Part shown: one piece after another, positions 11,140 through 22,739 of the stretch
How positions within the stretch are numbered: position 1 is the first letter of the stretch
Layout of the letters: every line of letters starts with the position of its first letter
DNA from: Hepsetus odoe
Taxonomy: Eukaryota; Chordata; Actinopteri; Characiformes; Hepsetidae
Direction: 5' to 3'
NCBI GenBank assembly: GCA_017165825.1
Contig: CM029386.1
Span: 9,496,374-9,560,373 of the forward strand
DNA: 64,000 nt
Made by a program: the position numbers and the translations under genes
Notes under the pieces: generated by a model
Seen by the model: the letters and a program-made list of their open reading frames with translations, nothing else
Databases searched by the model: none
What the model was told of the DNA's origin: nothing

Positions 11140-13170
11140 ACTCCCCTCATGCATCAGGGAGACATTTTGTGGCTGTTTGTGTTATATTTTCCATAAAAAT
11201 AGAACAGACAAACCAGGCCAACACTGACTTTGAAGGAGGGGAGCAACATTAAAAATAAATATTATATCAAGTATTATAGGAGTTTTTTTTTTGTAGCTGA
11301 AAATCTGCAGTTCATTCCCAGGTGGAGAACAGCTAAAAAAGAAGAGTCTACATGACATGCCGAGATTCTTTTTGGGTATTAATGCAAACAATAAATTATG
11401 TCTTTTTTCCCTGCAAATTGTTGTCTGATGTAACACTCAAACCTTCTTTTTTGAATCTTCTTTTTGCAAAATGTTTAAAGGCTTGAGAGCCAGGGCTATA
11501 ATGCTTCATCCGCTTTCACTGTCATAGGTCATGGTTGAGGCCCTGAACTCTAAGTGTTATGCTCAGATAAACCCCCCTACAAAGTACTTTTGGTATTTTG
11601 CATTTCCATTTCAGTTCTTGAAATGCCATAGGTTATTGGTGCCTTCAAATAAATTACTGATTTTAGTCAAACATGATAAGACACAAAACTTCAAAGGAGA
11701 CTTTTGACTTAAAGGTTATCACTGCTAGACTTTTACGATCTTCTGTGCCGGTTCTGATATACCAACAGGGTTTCCAGGTTCACTGCCATGAAAATTACAT
11801 TTAGATAACATTCTAACTGTATGTGCTAGAACTTATGTGCCTGCAATGCTGATTAAAGTACACCAAAAAAGTCCAGCACTACATAATATTTCAGCCTTTT
11901 TCATTAATAAAACAGATTTAAATTTTTTTCTTTTACTGTATTTCTCTTTATGTGTTCAATCAGTATTGCTGGATAATCTCCACACAATGTAAACTGTTCC
12001 TGCTAAGTGTGGGATATTACACTATAGTAGTTCTTTGAAATGGCATTTAGGCAAAGGCTAATGTGCTTTTAAAGACTGCCACTTCAGACGAAAACAGATG
12101 TTCCACTGGCCTAGATCCAAGATAAATGAAGATCAACAGAGTGAAAGACCTTTTTGTTTTTACAATGAGAAGTGCTGGTACTGAGTATGTTTATTTTAGC
12201 ACATTTAAACCACAAAATGTACTGACATTAAGGACAAACCTGTGTAGTCTTTAAGAAAGGACAATCATTTTTGCTTACTGTCCTTATATGTTTAATCACT
12301 AAAAACCTTTAGCTATAAGCTCCTGCATAAATTTACTACTGTCAAAAAAATGTTGGGCAGAAGTATGTCTGAAAAAGCTTTTATTCCCTACATTTTAAAC
12401 ACATCTGTATTTTTACTCCTTACATGTCCAGAACGTACTCTTTTAGTTTTAATGCAATTAAGGAGGATTGTCCACTATTTTTCTTTTATATGACTGCTTG
12501 ACTTTCCAACGTCAAGACCAATGTCATCTTAATTAACTAAAAACCAACCCCCAGGAAAGATCCTCTTTTCTCTTAATCTTCTCTTAATCAATCAGTTAAA
12601 TCAAACATGACAAATACAGCAAGATGTAAATGACAAAACATCAACTGTTTGAAAAGAAAGGGAGACTGGACAGTGGAGAAAAAAGTACTGAATGGGATGT
12701 TCATGTCAAGAGAACTAGCAGATACCTGGATGAAGTTCATTATATTCAGTAGATTGTTTTTAATCATTTAATCATGTAATTTTTTTACCACTGATTTGTG
12801 CATTTCCCCCAGCTCTGCCCTGAGCTTTGTACCAAAAAACAACCTCTATTTTGGTTAAAGCACCATAACACAGGGCATCTTGTGGCTTATTGTTGTAAAT
12901 AAGAAAATGTGTGTCAGCAGTGCATATTTAATGTCATCTTAAATGTCACTGTCACTGGATATCTAGTGAGGCTGATCATGATTATCAGGTAAACGAAATA
13001 AAGCGGGGCCAGACAGGCTTATTTACACAGCACTTTGCTTACACTGCAGTCATTCAAAGTGCTTTTCAAATGAGAAAATACAAAGCATTTAAAAGTCAAG
13101 TGAAGAGAAATTAAGGCATGATCAAAGCATAATTAATTTATTCCCAAATTGAACAACATGTTTAAAAGGA
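11140..13170. other. No gene recognised
   Basis: AT-rich, without microsatellite, SINE or coding motif. The minus-strand frame at 11182-11436 has no support. Confidence 0.45.
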
Positions 13171-13177
13171 AAAATAA

Positions 13178-13275
13178 ACAAGACAACATGACAAAATTCA
13201 ACCACTGCATTTCAGCCATACACACACGCGCAGCAGGGGGGCAGCTATCGAAAGTGCCCGGGGAGCAGTGACGAA
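13178..13275 (-). mobile_element. SINE-A copy 2, partial
   Basis: Retains only the central part ('gcatttcagccatacacac' through 'ggggagcagtgacg'). Head and extreme tail are absent. Confidence 0.65.
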
Positions 13276-13279
13276 GATG

Positions 13280-15110
13280 CACTTTAGGCATTCAGCATTT
13301 TAGGGTTAGGATTAGGCCCACGGTTAAAAGATTCTCACTGTATACATAATACATGTGAAACATATGGATGATTCCATGCCATGACATTACTTGAAAGCAT
13401 GTGTGTGTGAGAGAGGGTGTTGGCAGGTATATCTTTCAATATAGTGTACACTAGTGGTCTAATGTATCTTTTCAGAGGCCAATACTGATCATCAGATCAA
13501 CCGCTGTATTCGCTCTTTCTCTGCGTGCCTGCACGCATGTCCTGCCTTTAGTGCTGTCATTTGTCACTCACACTGTGGCATTTTTCATCTTCTCTCTCTG
13601 GAACGCTTTCATTTCACAGTCCATTATTATTCTCTGGCTCCTCACTTCTGTCATTTTCTCACAAAATGTTTCATGCCGTTATTTTCTGCCCACCATCCCC
13701 CTGCCTTCAGTCTGCCTGCCGGTGTCATTATTTCTGCGCTTTATCATTTCTTCCTCCTCTTCTACTTTCAGCTTGTGATTTGTGACTTTTTTGCTTTCTC
13801 TGCCCCTCTCACTTCTTGCTTTATCATTTAGATCACTCATTCTGCATTCTGACCTTTTGTTCAAGGTAAAGTATTAAGCATCTTGCTCCCCTTTGTAAAC
13901 CATTAACTCTACCTCCTCTCTCTCTCTTGGTAAGAGCTGTAAACTGGATCATGGTCTGGCTGTTTTGTAAGAAGCTTAACATGTTTGGCATTCCTCTCCC
14001 CTCCATTTATCCATCTTTTTATCCCCTACCCTTTCCTCTTTGTCTCAGATTGGGAGTACACTTCAGTCCAAATGAGGACAATGTTAGCTGGCAGCTGGTG
14101 TTGTATTTATTTTGGTCCTTTATGTTGAGACTATGGGACTAATGACCCTTGAAATCGGGGTAATGGCTACAAATTAGATCCGATAAGAGAGACAAAGAGA
14201 GAGTGAGAGGTTACCTTTGTCAGACACTGTTAATTCAAGGCTTTACTGCACCTTGTTTAACTAAAATAATTACGAATGTTATAGAAACACAGATACACAA
14301 ACATTTACCATCTCCTGCTTTCAGTGCATGCAGTACTGAAGCCTCAATTTATGTTAATGTCAGGCTTTCAGTGTGTAGTCACAGCACTCGCATTTTGCAC
14401 ATTTACATACTTTTAAGGGAAGTACATACTGGCTGCATCCCAAACTACATCTCATTCAGTACAATTGGAAAGTTTTCAGATCTTTTTAGTTTTCTAATTT
14501 TTTGTTTGTCTGAGAGTCATCTTAAAATATATCCAATTTATTTGGCAATTAATATCCTTTTTACATAAGTATTCATGCATGTTCTATATGCTTTCAAACT
14601 TGCAGTTGAGCCTACTTCTATCAGTTATCCTGGAGATATTCCTTGTGGAGCCTATCTTTACCTAACATTACTTGACTTTCATTGGGCATAATGATAATGT
14701 GTCACAGAATGAAATCCATATAATAAGGTCAGGACCTGTGTGACAGCACTGAGCCAAAGTGTGGTCTTTGGACGGAACATTTCAGCAGCCCAAGAGCTAG
14801 AAACTTCACACACCTAGGATCTAGCCACCTAAATAAAACAAACTAAAGTAATCGGTGAGGAGGGGAACTTGGTCAGACATGTAACAAGAACCCAAATAAA
14901 TATTCACTCAAAAGCACATGACATCCCACTGTGAATAGCCCATACCACTCAAAGATTATCGAAAAACAATCCTTTGTTCTGATTAAATGAAAATAAACTA
15001 TTTAACCACAAATCCTGACAGCATGTGTGAAAGAAACCAGGTGCTGAGCCTCATGAATACTATCCCTAAAGCCAAACACAGTGGTGATATCTGTGGGGAT
15101 GATTTTCTCT
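13280..15110. other. No gene; pyrimidine-rich 13.5-13.9 kb
   Basis: A CT-rich tract at 13500-13930 gives overlapping spurious frames on both strands. The rest is AT-rich unique sequence. Confidence 0.4.
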
Positions 15111-15131
15111 GACAGAGTCTGGCAGATTGAT

Positions 15132-15664
15132 GCTGACGAAAAGACAGGCAGCGGAGCTGGAGGTGGCAAATTTAAAGATCCTGAGATTTTCATAGTGTGT
15201 GACGATGAGGATGGACAGGTTTAGAAATGAGTATATTAGAGGGACAGTTCAGGTTGAACATTTTAGAGACAAAGTTAGAGAAGATCAAAGAGAAGTGAAG
15301 TGAAAACTTTTAATTGTGAATGCACAGCACAACACACAATGAACCACAATGAAATGCAGCCTCTGCATTTAACCCATACACACGTGTAGCAGGGGTCAGC
15401 TATTGAAAGCGATTGTGGAGCAGTGACGGGGACGGTACCTTGCTCAAGGGTACCTCAGGGCAACCTTCTGGTCTGGGATTTGAACCCACAACCTTACTAT
15501 CCTGGGGCCAACTTCCTAACCACTAAGGTCTAGGTTTATGGATGTGGTGAGAAAGGACATGCAAGTGGTTGGTTTAAGTGAGGAAGATGCAGAGGACCAA
15601 AGAAATGGAGACAGTTAGTCCACTGTGGTGACCCTTAAACAGGAGCAGCCGACAGAAGAAGAAG
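15132..15664 (+). mobile_element. 5'-truncated LINE copy, split by a SINE
   Basis: The 3' end of the same LINE as at 2.9-5.7 kb, flanked by an 18-bp TSD with two mismatches (15114-15131 and 15665-15682). It begins at the ALTKRQ-like region (TLTKRQAAELEVANLK), runs to 'gacaaagttagag', skips about 120 bases present in other copies, and resumes at 'aagatcaaag'. A SINE-A (15292-15530) interrupts it before the terminal part 'ggtttatggatgtggtgag' to 'gacccttaaacaggagcag'. Confidence 0.85.
15292..15530 (-). mobile_element. SINE-A copy 3, nested in LINE
   Basis: A nearly complete SINE-A from 'gaagtgaagtgaaaac' (tail) to 'ccactaagg' (head), lying between the two halves of the truncated LINE. The LINE's 'aaag' and 'aggtttatgg' are contiguous in other copies. 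No clear TSD is visible. Confidence 0.8.
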
Positions 15665-15759
15665 AGAGTCTCGCAGATTAATCAGGATGTGGGAAAGTTG
15701 GATGCATAATTACGAAAAAAAACTGTAGTGTTCTGGCTCACAGGATGAGCAAGTGTTTT

Positions 15760-15935
15760 ATACATTTACATTTACATTTACGGCACTTAGCAGACGCTCT
15801 TATCCAGAGCGACTTACAACAGTGCTTTATTTCCACATTAGATCATCATTTTGGTAACCAGCTCAGATCAGTAACTGCTGATTAGCTATTGCCACCTAAG
15901 TAACAAACTAAGAGCCCTTGTGACAAGTATGTACA
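15760..15935 (-). mobile_element. SINE-like element with 'gcagacgctcttatccagagcgac' type tail
   Basis: Starts with TTTACATTTACA repeats and the widely shared fish SINE tail (SINE-B-type), then a body 'cagctcagatcagtaactgctgatta' that is also found at 57597-57765. The two copies define a second body type using the same 3' tail. Confidence 0.6.
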
Positions 15936-16663
15936 CTACACAATTTTTTTTTTTTTGATAGGAAAGAGAGAGTAGAGGTTTAAGGAAAGAAGGAGCAGGG
16001 GTAGGAGAGTAGGAAAGGGAGTAGAGGTTTTTTAAGGAAAGAAGGAGCAGATTATACACAATAAAAATTCTCTGATAGTACTGGAGCATCTCTGAAGAAA
16101 CCTGATAGCGTTTGTGCACTGAAGCTGCTTACCCAGGCTGACTGAGCTTCTGTGATTCTGCAAAGTGGAAAGGGAGAAACTTCCAAAACAAAAGTAGACC
16201 AATAATTAGAATCATTTGGTCTTTTCCTATGAAGAATTGAAACTGTCATAGCTGCTAAAAGGTGCTTTAAGCAAGTAATACGTGAATTGTCAGAATTTTA
16301 AATGTAAAAGTGACAATCCAATTTTAGTTTTAAACAGTCTTATAGAACATTCTGCACCCTGTTTTTGCTGTGTTGAGTATAGCTTAGCGTGATGTGCATA
16401 GCTTGATGAAATAAATTTTAAGATGAGTCTGAAACATTGCATATGTTAAAAACAGTCGTTGCTTAGAAGTTTTTGTATTGAGGAGACCTGTAAGTGAACA
16501 GCATTTGAGGCAGCATTAAGTTGCGATGTTGCCAAATAATTAAGATAATATTGATCAGTGCTAGTTTTAGCCTTCATCTTTCTTTTTATAACTATAATGA
16601 GTAAACCACTTACACAAGTAAACAATTTGCTTCTCAGGATGGAAGTTCTTGAAAAAAGTCAGT

Positions 16664-16836
16664 GATTTTCACACACACTGAGAACACAGTGAACCACAAC
16701 AAAATTACACCTCTGCATTTAACTCACACACAAACACTTGCAGCAGGGGGCAGTTATTGAACGCACACGGGGAGCAGTGATGGGGAACGTACCTTGCTCA
16801 AGAGTACCTCAGGGCAACCTGCTGGTAAGGGATTGG
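16664..16836 (-). mobile_element. SINE-A copy 4
   Basis: Tail-to-middle portion ('acagtgaaccacaacaaaat' to 'ctcagggcaacctgctggt'). The tRNA-like head is truncated. Confidence 0.75.
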
Positions 16837-17287
16837 AGAAATAAATTCAGAAATATTGCTAGTGTTATCAATTTGTGAATAACACCTCTTACTTTATTTT
16901 GTCACATCATATAACCTCACAAATAGATTTATAACACTCTCAAGATATACTTTTGATTTGGTGAATTCCTTGATCAAATTGTTGACTCATATGGCTCTGA
17001 TGGATTCAGAATGAATGAGGTTTAGACTGAGCAGAGCTACAAGCTCTGTGTTTAAATGTAATTGTCACTTTATAATATTGCTTCAGTACCTAAAGGGGCA
17101 ACTCCTTTTAACTTAGGTTATTCACCTATTAAACATGCTGCAGCTTCACTCCTTAAATGATGAAGATATTTATATGTAATGTCATATATTATTTAAATGA
17201 ATGGTTTAGGTAAGATTATCGTTGTCTATGAAATATCACTAAATGGGTGAAATCTTTTCACAGCACTGCATATGCTATTACAAATCT

Positions 17288-17415
17288 GAACGGCAGGGTA
17301 GTTAGTGTTGTTGCCACACAGTGAGAAGGTTCTGGGTTCAATTCCCAGCCCAGACCTTTTATGTGAAGAGTTTACATGCTATCCCTGCATTCAGGTTTCT
17401 TTCTACAGTTAATGA
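17288..17415 (+). repeat. Family C repeat, head portion
   Basis: Contains 'ggttctgggttcaattccc' (B-box-like) and the downstream words 'gtttacatgctatccctgc' and 'caggtttctttct', in family order. The tail is missing. Confidence 0.5.
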
Positions 17416-17419
17416 TAGA

Positions 17420-18336
17420 TGTTTTATATGAGTGATTATTGCATTATGGTTACATTGGGAGCTTATTCTTCCTTTATAAAGTGTCATTATGGTGATATAT
17501 GAGATGTTCTTACTTTCTCAGAACTCATTTACAGCAAATACTAACATATTAGTTTATTCTGACCATGTTGTCCTTTGAGCAAATTTTATTTTTGTTAGTT
17601 TTCAAAGCGATTGTGGACTTTATATCTACCCACAATGTAGTGTTGGGCCATCAGGGTCCTGATGGACCTACCCTAGAAACCACTGACCATTTGCATTCAT
17701 ATGAACAGCTAAAAACCCTGTCAGTAAAAACCCCCAATATTTTACTACTGGGATGGTTGTGGAAATTAGATGCTATTTATATTCATAAGGCACCTTTCAG
17801 AAGGCTGATTCCTCAAAGGCTGTGTTTGTTTACTACCAGGCTGCTTTTTGTATTCATATGCAGCCTTTTTGATGGACTATTGTGGTCAACTCTAAAAGTC
17901 AGCTGAGGTCCTGCTACTTTAGGTCCACATGTTAAAAAAGTAACAAAAACTTTGACTCATTTTAAATATGTAAATCTATTTTAAAAAATTACACTCTTTA
18001 CATATATCTAGTTTTTCAGCAGCAACCAGTTAAGTCCTGCATATTTATACAGCACACAGCCTGGATTGGTTTTTGAATTAAGGCACTTAGACTATTAAAC
18101 CAAAGGTCTTTTACATATACAAATTTTAAGTGCACAGTAACCGCAAATACAAGCATAATATTTTGTCTTTTACTTTTCAATCAGAATATTGTGTTTTATG
18201 ATTTATGAACCTAAAAATGTGAAACATGTGCATTGTTTCAGCCCTTCCCATAATTTGAAAGTGTAAGGTGTAAGATGACTAAGCATTAACATTCAGAGAA
18301 AACCTTTTTTTTTTTTTACATTTAATTATTAATATA
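17420..18336. other. No gene recognised
   Basis: Includes an open frame of 113 codons (17565-17906, plus) with no motif, no conserved-looking composition and no splice context. I treat it as chance. Confidence 0.45.
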
Positions 18337-18344
18337 CATTATAC

Positions 18345-18626
18345 CAGTGGCTCCCAAACTGGGGGTAAGGGGGGGGGGTTTGCCATTTCCCAGCCATTTT
18401 TGTGGAGACAGTTGTTTATTCTTGTTTTTAACTTCAGTATGCTCTTTATTTCTCCCACAGTGGTGAAATTGCACCATTTGTAATTGCATTTCTTTCACTT
18501 AGTTATAAAAGGGAGTTGTATTTCAAATAAAGTTTAAATCTTAACCTGTGTAGTTTGAATGGGGGGCTCAATAATGTTCCTATCTAGAAAAGGGGGGGTC
18601 CTGCAGAGAACGCTTGGGAACCACTG
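18345..18626. mobile_element. hAT-like MITE with 8-bp TSD
   Basis: Terminal inverted repeats cagtggctcccaa / (complement) cagtggttcccaa bound a 282-bp non-coding element with G-rich ends (ggggggg near both termini). Flanks are cattatac (18337-18344) and cattatat (18627-18634), an 8-bp duplication with one mismatch, as expected for the hAT superfamily. It has no coding capacity and depends on a transposase elsewhere. Confidence 0.85.
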
Positions 18627-18639
18627 CATTATATAAAGC

Positions 18640-20630
18640 TGCGAGGAGGAGGTTTCGAACATGGTATCAGACATGTTGTTTGCTTTGGAACATCCTGATT
18701 GCATTAAACTTGCACATAAGAAGGACATGTAGTTCTTGTCAGAATCCTGTTTTGAGTTTCTCTTAACTATAAAGATTCAGTTCCATTACAAGTGAACACT
18801 GGAAAGGGCTTTTTGTAAGCTATTCTGACCTGAGAAACCAAAGTGCCCCAGAAGTGATGCTCTCTAAAGACAGTACTAAAGGAGGTAGGTCACACTGAAA
18901 CCTCATGCCACGTGCAATGCTAAAAGCTAGGAGAAGCACTCGATTGCTGCTTGACGGATAAAAGTGCTTTAACTCTTTGGTCCTTGGTCTGTTGAAACTA
19001 AAAAGCTTCCATATATAAAAATGACTAAGACATGAAAATCAGCTTTCATTTCTTACTGTCTCTGCTTCTTCTATGATTTCAGTAGGTGTCATAAGCTTTT
19101 GACATCAAACATTTCTCTTGGGGCACTGTGATATTTTGTCTTCTCTTTTTACTCAAAAAGGAGTGCAAAGTTTTACTATCTCAGGCCAGGGGTAAAACTT
19201 TTGCCTTGTTCCTGTCTGCCTCACCACAGCTCTTCTGAAAGTGATTCCTTCTGTCTGCACTTTTGCAAAATGCAGAAGCAGTGTAATTCTTGTATGAATA
19301 CTATCATAGTCATTTTATCATAACACCAAGATTCAGAGCCAGTGATGGAACATGTGAGAGAATTTCAAGGGATTGACATACTCTTCCATACACTGCGTAT
19401 GTATCTGTCTTCTCTGCTTGTCCCACTTCCCACATTTGCACTAATTTTTAGTGGCATTTGACCTTCATTAAACATCTGCTCTTTCTGTAGGATGATGGGT
19501 ATTTATTTCTTAGGTGTCACATATGTACCATGAAATCAACAGAAAGAGTATGTGCCCTTTTGTATTTTTATTTCAGACATATATGGATTTTAAAGAAATC
19601 CTTCCAGATATATGCTGAGGTGCCATGTTGTTAGATACTGCCTACACTTTTTGGCCTTTTTCAGGTGCACCTACAGACAATTACTACCTTTTCACGCTAC
19701 AATGGATTAGCCCTCCTCTATGCAATATGGAGGGGCAGTGCATATCAGCAAATCTAAATTGTGCTGCCCCCTTTGGCAGATGAACAATGTTGGTTTAGCC
19801 AGACACCAACCTGTGTATGAACCATCAAAGCAGAACAAAGCCATTCATCTTAAGATATGAAGCAGTGAAGAAACAGGCTTGGATGACTACAGATGATCAG
19901 GCCATTATTAGTAAACTGGTGAGGCTGAATGCTGAGTGCTTGGAACCCCTTTATCTAGGCACCTTGCATATTTAGGCACTTCAAAGCCTGATAAAACCTC
20001 TCATCACTTCTATGGTCCTTCCCTGCACAATTTGTACTGTGGAAGGAAAGAAGAGCAACAAGAGGAACCCGCTGCCATGCAAACTCCACACCAAAAGAAC
20101 CCAATAATCAGATCACTGTGATAAATATGTAATGAAATGTATATTTCATACATGTATGGAAAAGTAGACTATTTTTGCACAGTGTTTAAAGAATTGGTTC
20201 AGTTTCCAACAGAAGTTCTACCTGTTACACTGATATTAGAAGTAGAACAAAAATTCCCAAATGACTCAATAAAACCAACCTTCAAAGAGTTAGCAGTTCA
20301 AAGCAAATATTGGTCTGGACATTTCTTCTGCATAATAACAGCAGTGGTACCATCAGGTATTGAGTCAGAATTTCATTCTTTGTAATTTGGTGCCTATTGC
20401 TTGTCATGAGACTTTGTATGATCATTGACAATTCAGAACTGAGGCCAGGCACCAGAGAAAACAAATACACTGACATTTAGCTGAGCTGCTGGGATAAAGA
20501 GGTAAGAAATGTTGGTTTTTGTTAGCAATTTTTTTGAGGCATACCACAAATTTTAGCAATGAAAAATTTCTCAAAATGGCTCGTATTTCACTGATTGTTA
20601 GCCAACAGGGTGGAAATTAGATGGAAATTA
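18640..20630. other. No gene recognised
   Basis: AT-rich unique sequence. The short frames at 19936-20121 and 20137-20385 have no motif. A few words near 20070-20100 ('catgcaaactccacac') suggest a tiny family C remnant. Confidence 0.4.
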
Positions 20631-20644
20631 TTATTATTATTATG

Positions 20645-20895
20645 GAAATTATGGTAGAGGGCGCTCTGTTCTGACTGAGCACACCTGAGCTCATGAAGGC
20701 ACAGGTGTGCTTCATTGGGGCTGACTACTTAAGCCCCAATGAGTCAGAATGGAGCGCAGTTCATTCTATAGGCAAAGCCTTAGGTTACGGGTTGTTCAGT
20801 TTTGTCTTGTATCTGGTTTTGGTGACATTTTGGAAATAAAAGTATGTCTTGGATCAATGGCCCTGCGCAGACGTCCTTCCTGTACCCCGCCACCG
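20645..20895 (+). repeat. LTR-like repeat with two hairpins, copy 1
   Basis: Contains 'gcacacctg...caggtgtgc' and 'cattggggct...agccccaatg' inverted repeats, then 'ggaaataaaag' (poly(A)-signal-like) and a terminus 'ccaccgtgaca'. A diverged copy lies on the minus strand at 35088-35315. The TATA-like/AATAAA/...CA layout suggests a solo LTR, but TSD and start are not certain. Confidence 0.45.
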
Positions 20896-20899
20896 TGAC

Positions 20900-21425
20900 A
20901 AAGAGGAACATGACTGCTTTTGTTCTGGTGGTCATTAGTCCCTCACAGGTGGGTGATTTTCCTGTTAAAACAGTCTAAGTAACATGATGATAGTTCAATC
21001 AGGTGAATTGAGATTAGAAATCTTTAAACTTTAAAAAGCATCCAAAAAAGTCAGTGTTCAAGTGCTCATGTAGATCCAGGGGGACACTGGGGCCAACACT
21101 GAGGAGCAAGAGAACAATAACAGTTTCAGTAAAGGACACACAAAATAAGCAGCTCTGCCTTGGAAGTCTGTGTGGGTGTGCTGACCTACAATATGCCCAC
21201 TTGTCATTTTCTCTACAGGTGAAGGCACAACTTGAGATTGAATAAGGACCTTGAACTCCTATGAATATAACTCACAAAGCTGGCAATCCATTATTTTTTG
21301 TCTCTGGAAGCAGGAGTTCTAGTATGTACATCTATTCTCTTCCACTTTTCCTTTCTCAGAAAGAGAATGTCCTGTTATATGCTTAAAAATAGACATTGAA
21401 CAACTCAAAGGCAATGGCACTATTA
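20900..21425. other. No gene recognised
   Basis: No repeat or coding motif seen. The small plus-strand frame at 21054-21245 is unsupported. Confidence 0.4.
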
Positions 21426-21429
21426 TTAG

Positions 21430-21480
21430 GGGCAGTGGTGGCCTAGTGGTTTGGGACAAGTAGTCACTTTCACTTCACTT
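21430..21480 (+). mobile_element. SINE-A copy 5, head joined directly to tail
   Basis: About 50 bp: 'ggggcagtggtggcctagtg' followed within a few bases by 'tagtcactttcacttcac'. The whole middle is deleted. Confidence 0.6.
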
Positions 21481-21910
21481 TCATTATTTTATCATTGGAA
21501 AAGCAACAGGTTTTCTAAGGATGGGACTGATTTAGGGCCCTTACAAAATAACCAGCTCAACTTCACATAAATCCTAATGCCAAATCAAAAGGATTTATCT
21601 ATAACTCCAAACAAGACAAAAGTGAAATCCATGCTATTAGTCAGAAGGGAAACAGGAGGAAGCCAGGAAAGGGGATAGCTAACTGGAGATTAAAGATGCA
21701 TGTCTTGGATTGTTTTCAAACCTTTTTTTAAACCTTAAGCCAATTTCAAAACAAACTGATGCAAAAGAGGTTAGTTAAGAATGTAGGAACTGCATTACTT
21801 TGTGGGATCAGAAAGTACTTCAGTGTTTAACTATAGTCATTGGAAGTTGCTGGAGCCAATTCTCAGGCTCATGAGCAAAAAGGGATGGAGAAACAACCTG
21901 GACAGGTTGC

Positions 21911-22103
21911 TTTTACATTTATGGCATTTAGCTAACACTCCAGAGCCTCTTACATTTCTTAACAGGGACAATCCCCCTGGATCAACTTGGGGTTAAGGGT
22001 CTTGTTCAGGGAGCTGATGATGGTAGTGCTGGAGGTGGGATTCAAACCTCCAACCTCTTGGTCTGTAGATGAGTACCCTCCCACTAGACCACCAACACAC
22101 ACT
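21911..22103 (-). mobile_element. SINE-B copy 1
   Basis: SINE-B (named here): sense strand (minus) has head 'ggtggtctagtgg' with B-box-like 'ggtttgaatcccacc', middle 'aagacccttaaccc', 'caggggga' and tail 'gctaaatgccataaatgtaa'. This copy is diverged but ordered. Confidence 0.7.
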
Positions 22104-22137
22104 ACCGCAGGTTGCCACAGGTAAACTTACCAGACAC

Positions 22138-22425
22138 TCAAGTCAAGTCAAGTAGGATTTTATTGTCATTTCAGCCATATACACAGTACACAGTGAAAGT
22201 AAATAACGTTCCACCAGGACTCTGGTGCAACACATAGGACAACATCAGACACAACACAAGACAAGACAACAAGTGCAGACAACAGACAGCACAACAGACA
22301 GTACATTCATCCGTCAGAGGGCTGCAGTGTTATGGAACAAAGCAGCCCAGGTTGTTGGGCAGTGTAAAGAAGTGTAACGGAGTAACAAAGTGTAACAGAG
22401 CAGCGTTATGAGTAAAATGGATGTG
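22138..22425 (+). repeat. Family D repeat, copy 1
   Basis: Begins 'tcaagtcaagtaggatttta' and continues 'tttcagccatatacacagta'. A second, shorter copy is at 36598-36735. It contains CA-rich runs. No coding capacity. Confidence 0.55.
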
Positions 22426-22485
22426 ATCTAGGGGTGCAATTTAGCAGCTCCAATCCATCTGATGTGCATGTCTTTGCACATCAGT

Positions 22486-22735
22486 GGGGCAGCAGTGGCC
22501 TAGTGTTTAGGGACTAGGCCCCAGGAAGGTTGTTGGCTGCAATCCCAGACCAGTTGGTTGACCTGAGGTACCCTTGAGCAAGGTACCATCTCCATCACTG
22601 CTTCCCATGCAATTTAAAAAGCTGCCCCCTGCTGTGTGCATGGGTTAAATGCATAGGTTGCATTTCATTGTGTTTCACTGTGTGCTGTGTTTCACTTCCA
22701 AAAATAGTCACTTCCACTCACTCTGTCTCTGAATT
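22486..22735 (+). mobile_element. SINE-A copy 6, complete
   Basis: Head 'ggggcagcagtggcctagtg', B-box region 'gctgcaatcccagaccag', middle 'gtacccttgagcaaggtacc', 'tgctgtgtgcatgggttaaa' and tail ending in 'tagtcacttccactcac'. A full-length representative in plus orientation. Confidence 0.8.
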
Positions 22736-22739
22736 TCAC

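Noticed and set aside
13551..13864. Overlapping frames of 60-75 codons on both strands
   Set aside because: A CT-rich low-complexity tract gives Ser/Leu/Phe-rich and Arg/Glu/Lys-rich translations without motif.
17565..17906. 113-codon open frame, plus strand
   Set aside because: No family motif, no splice or Kozak support, AT-rich composition like its surroundings; consistent with chance.
22486..22600. tRNA gene (A-box and B-box-like motifs in SINE heads, also at 26394, 34490, 38818, 52445)
   Set aside because: No cloverleaf with an acceptor stem or anticodon arm could be built; the heads always continue into SINE bodies.
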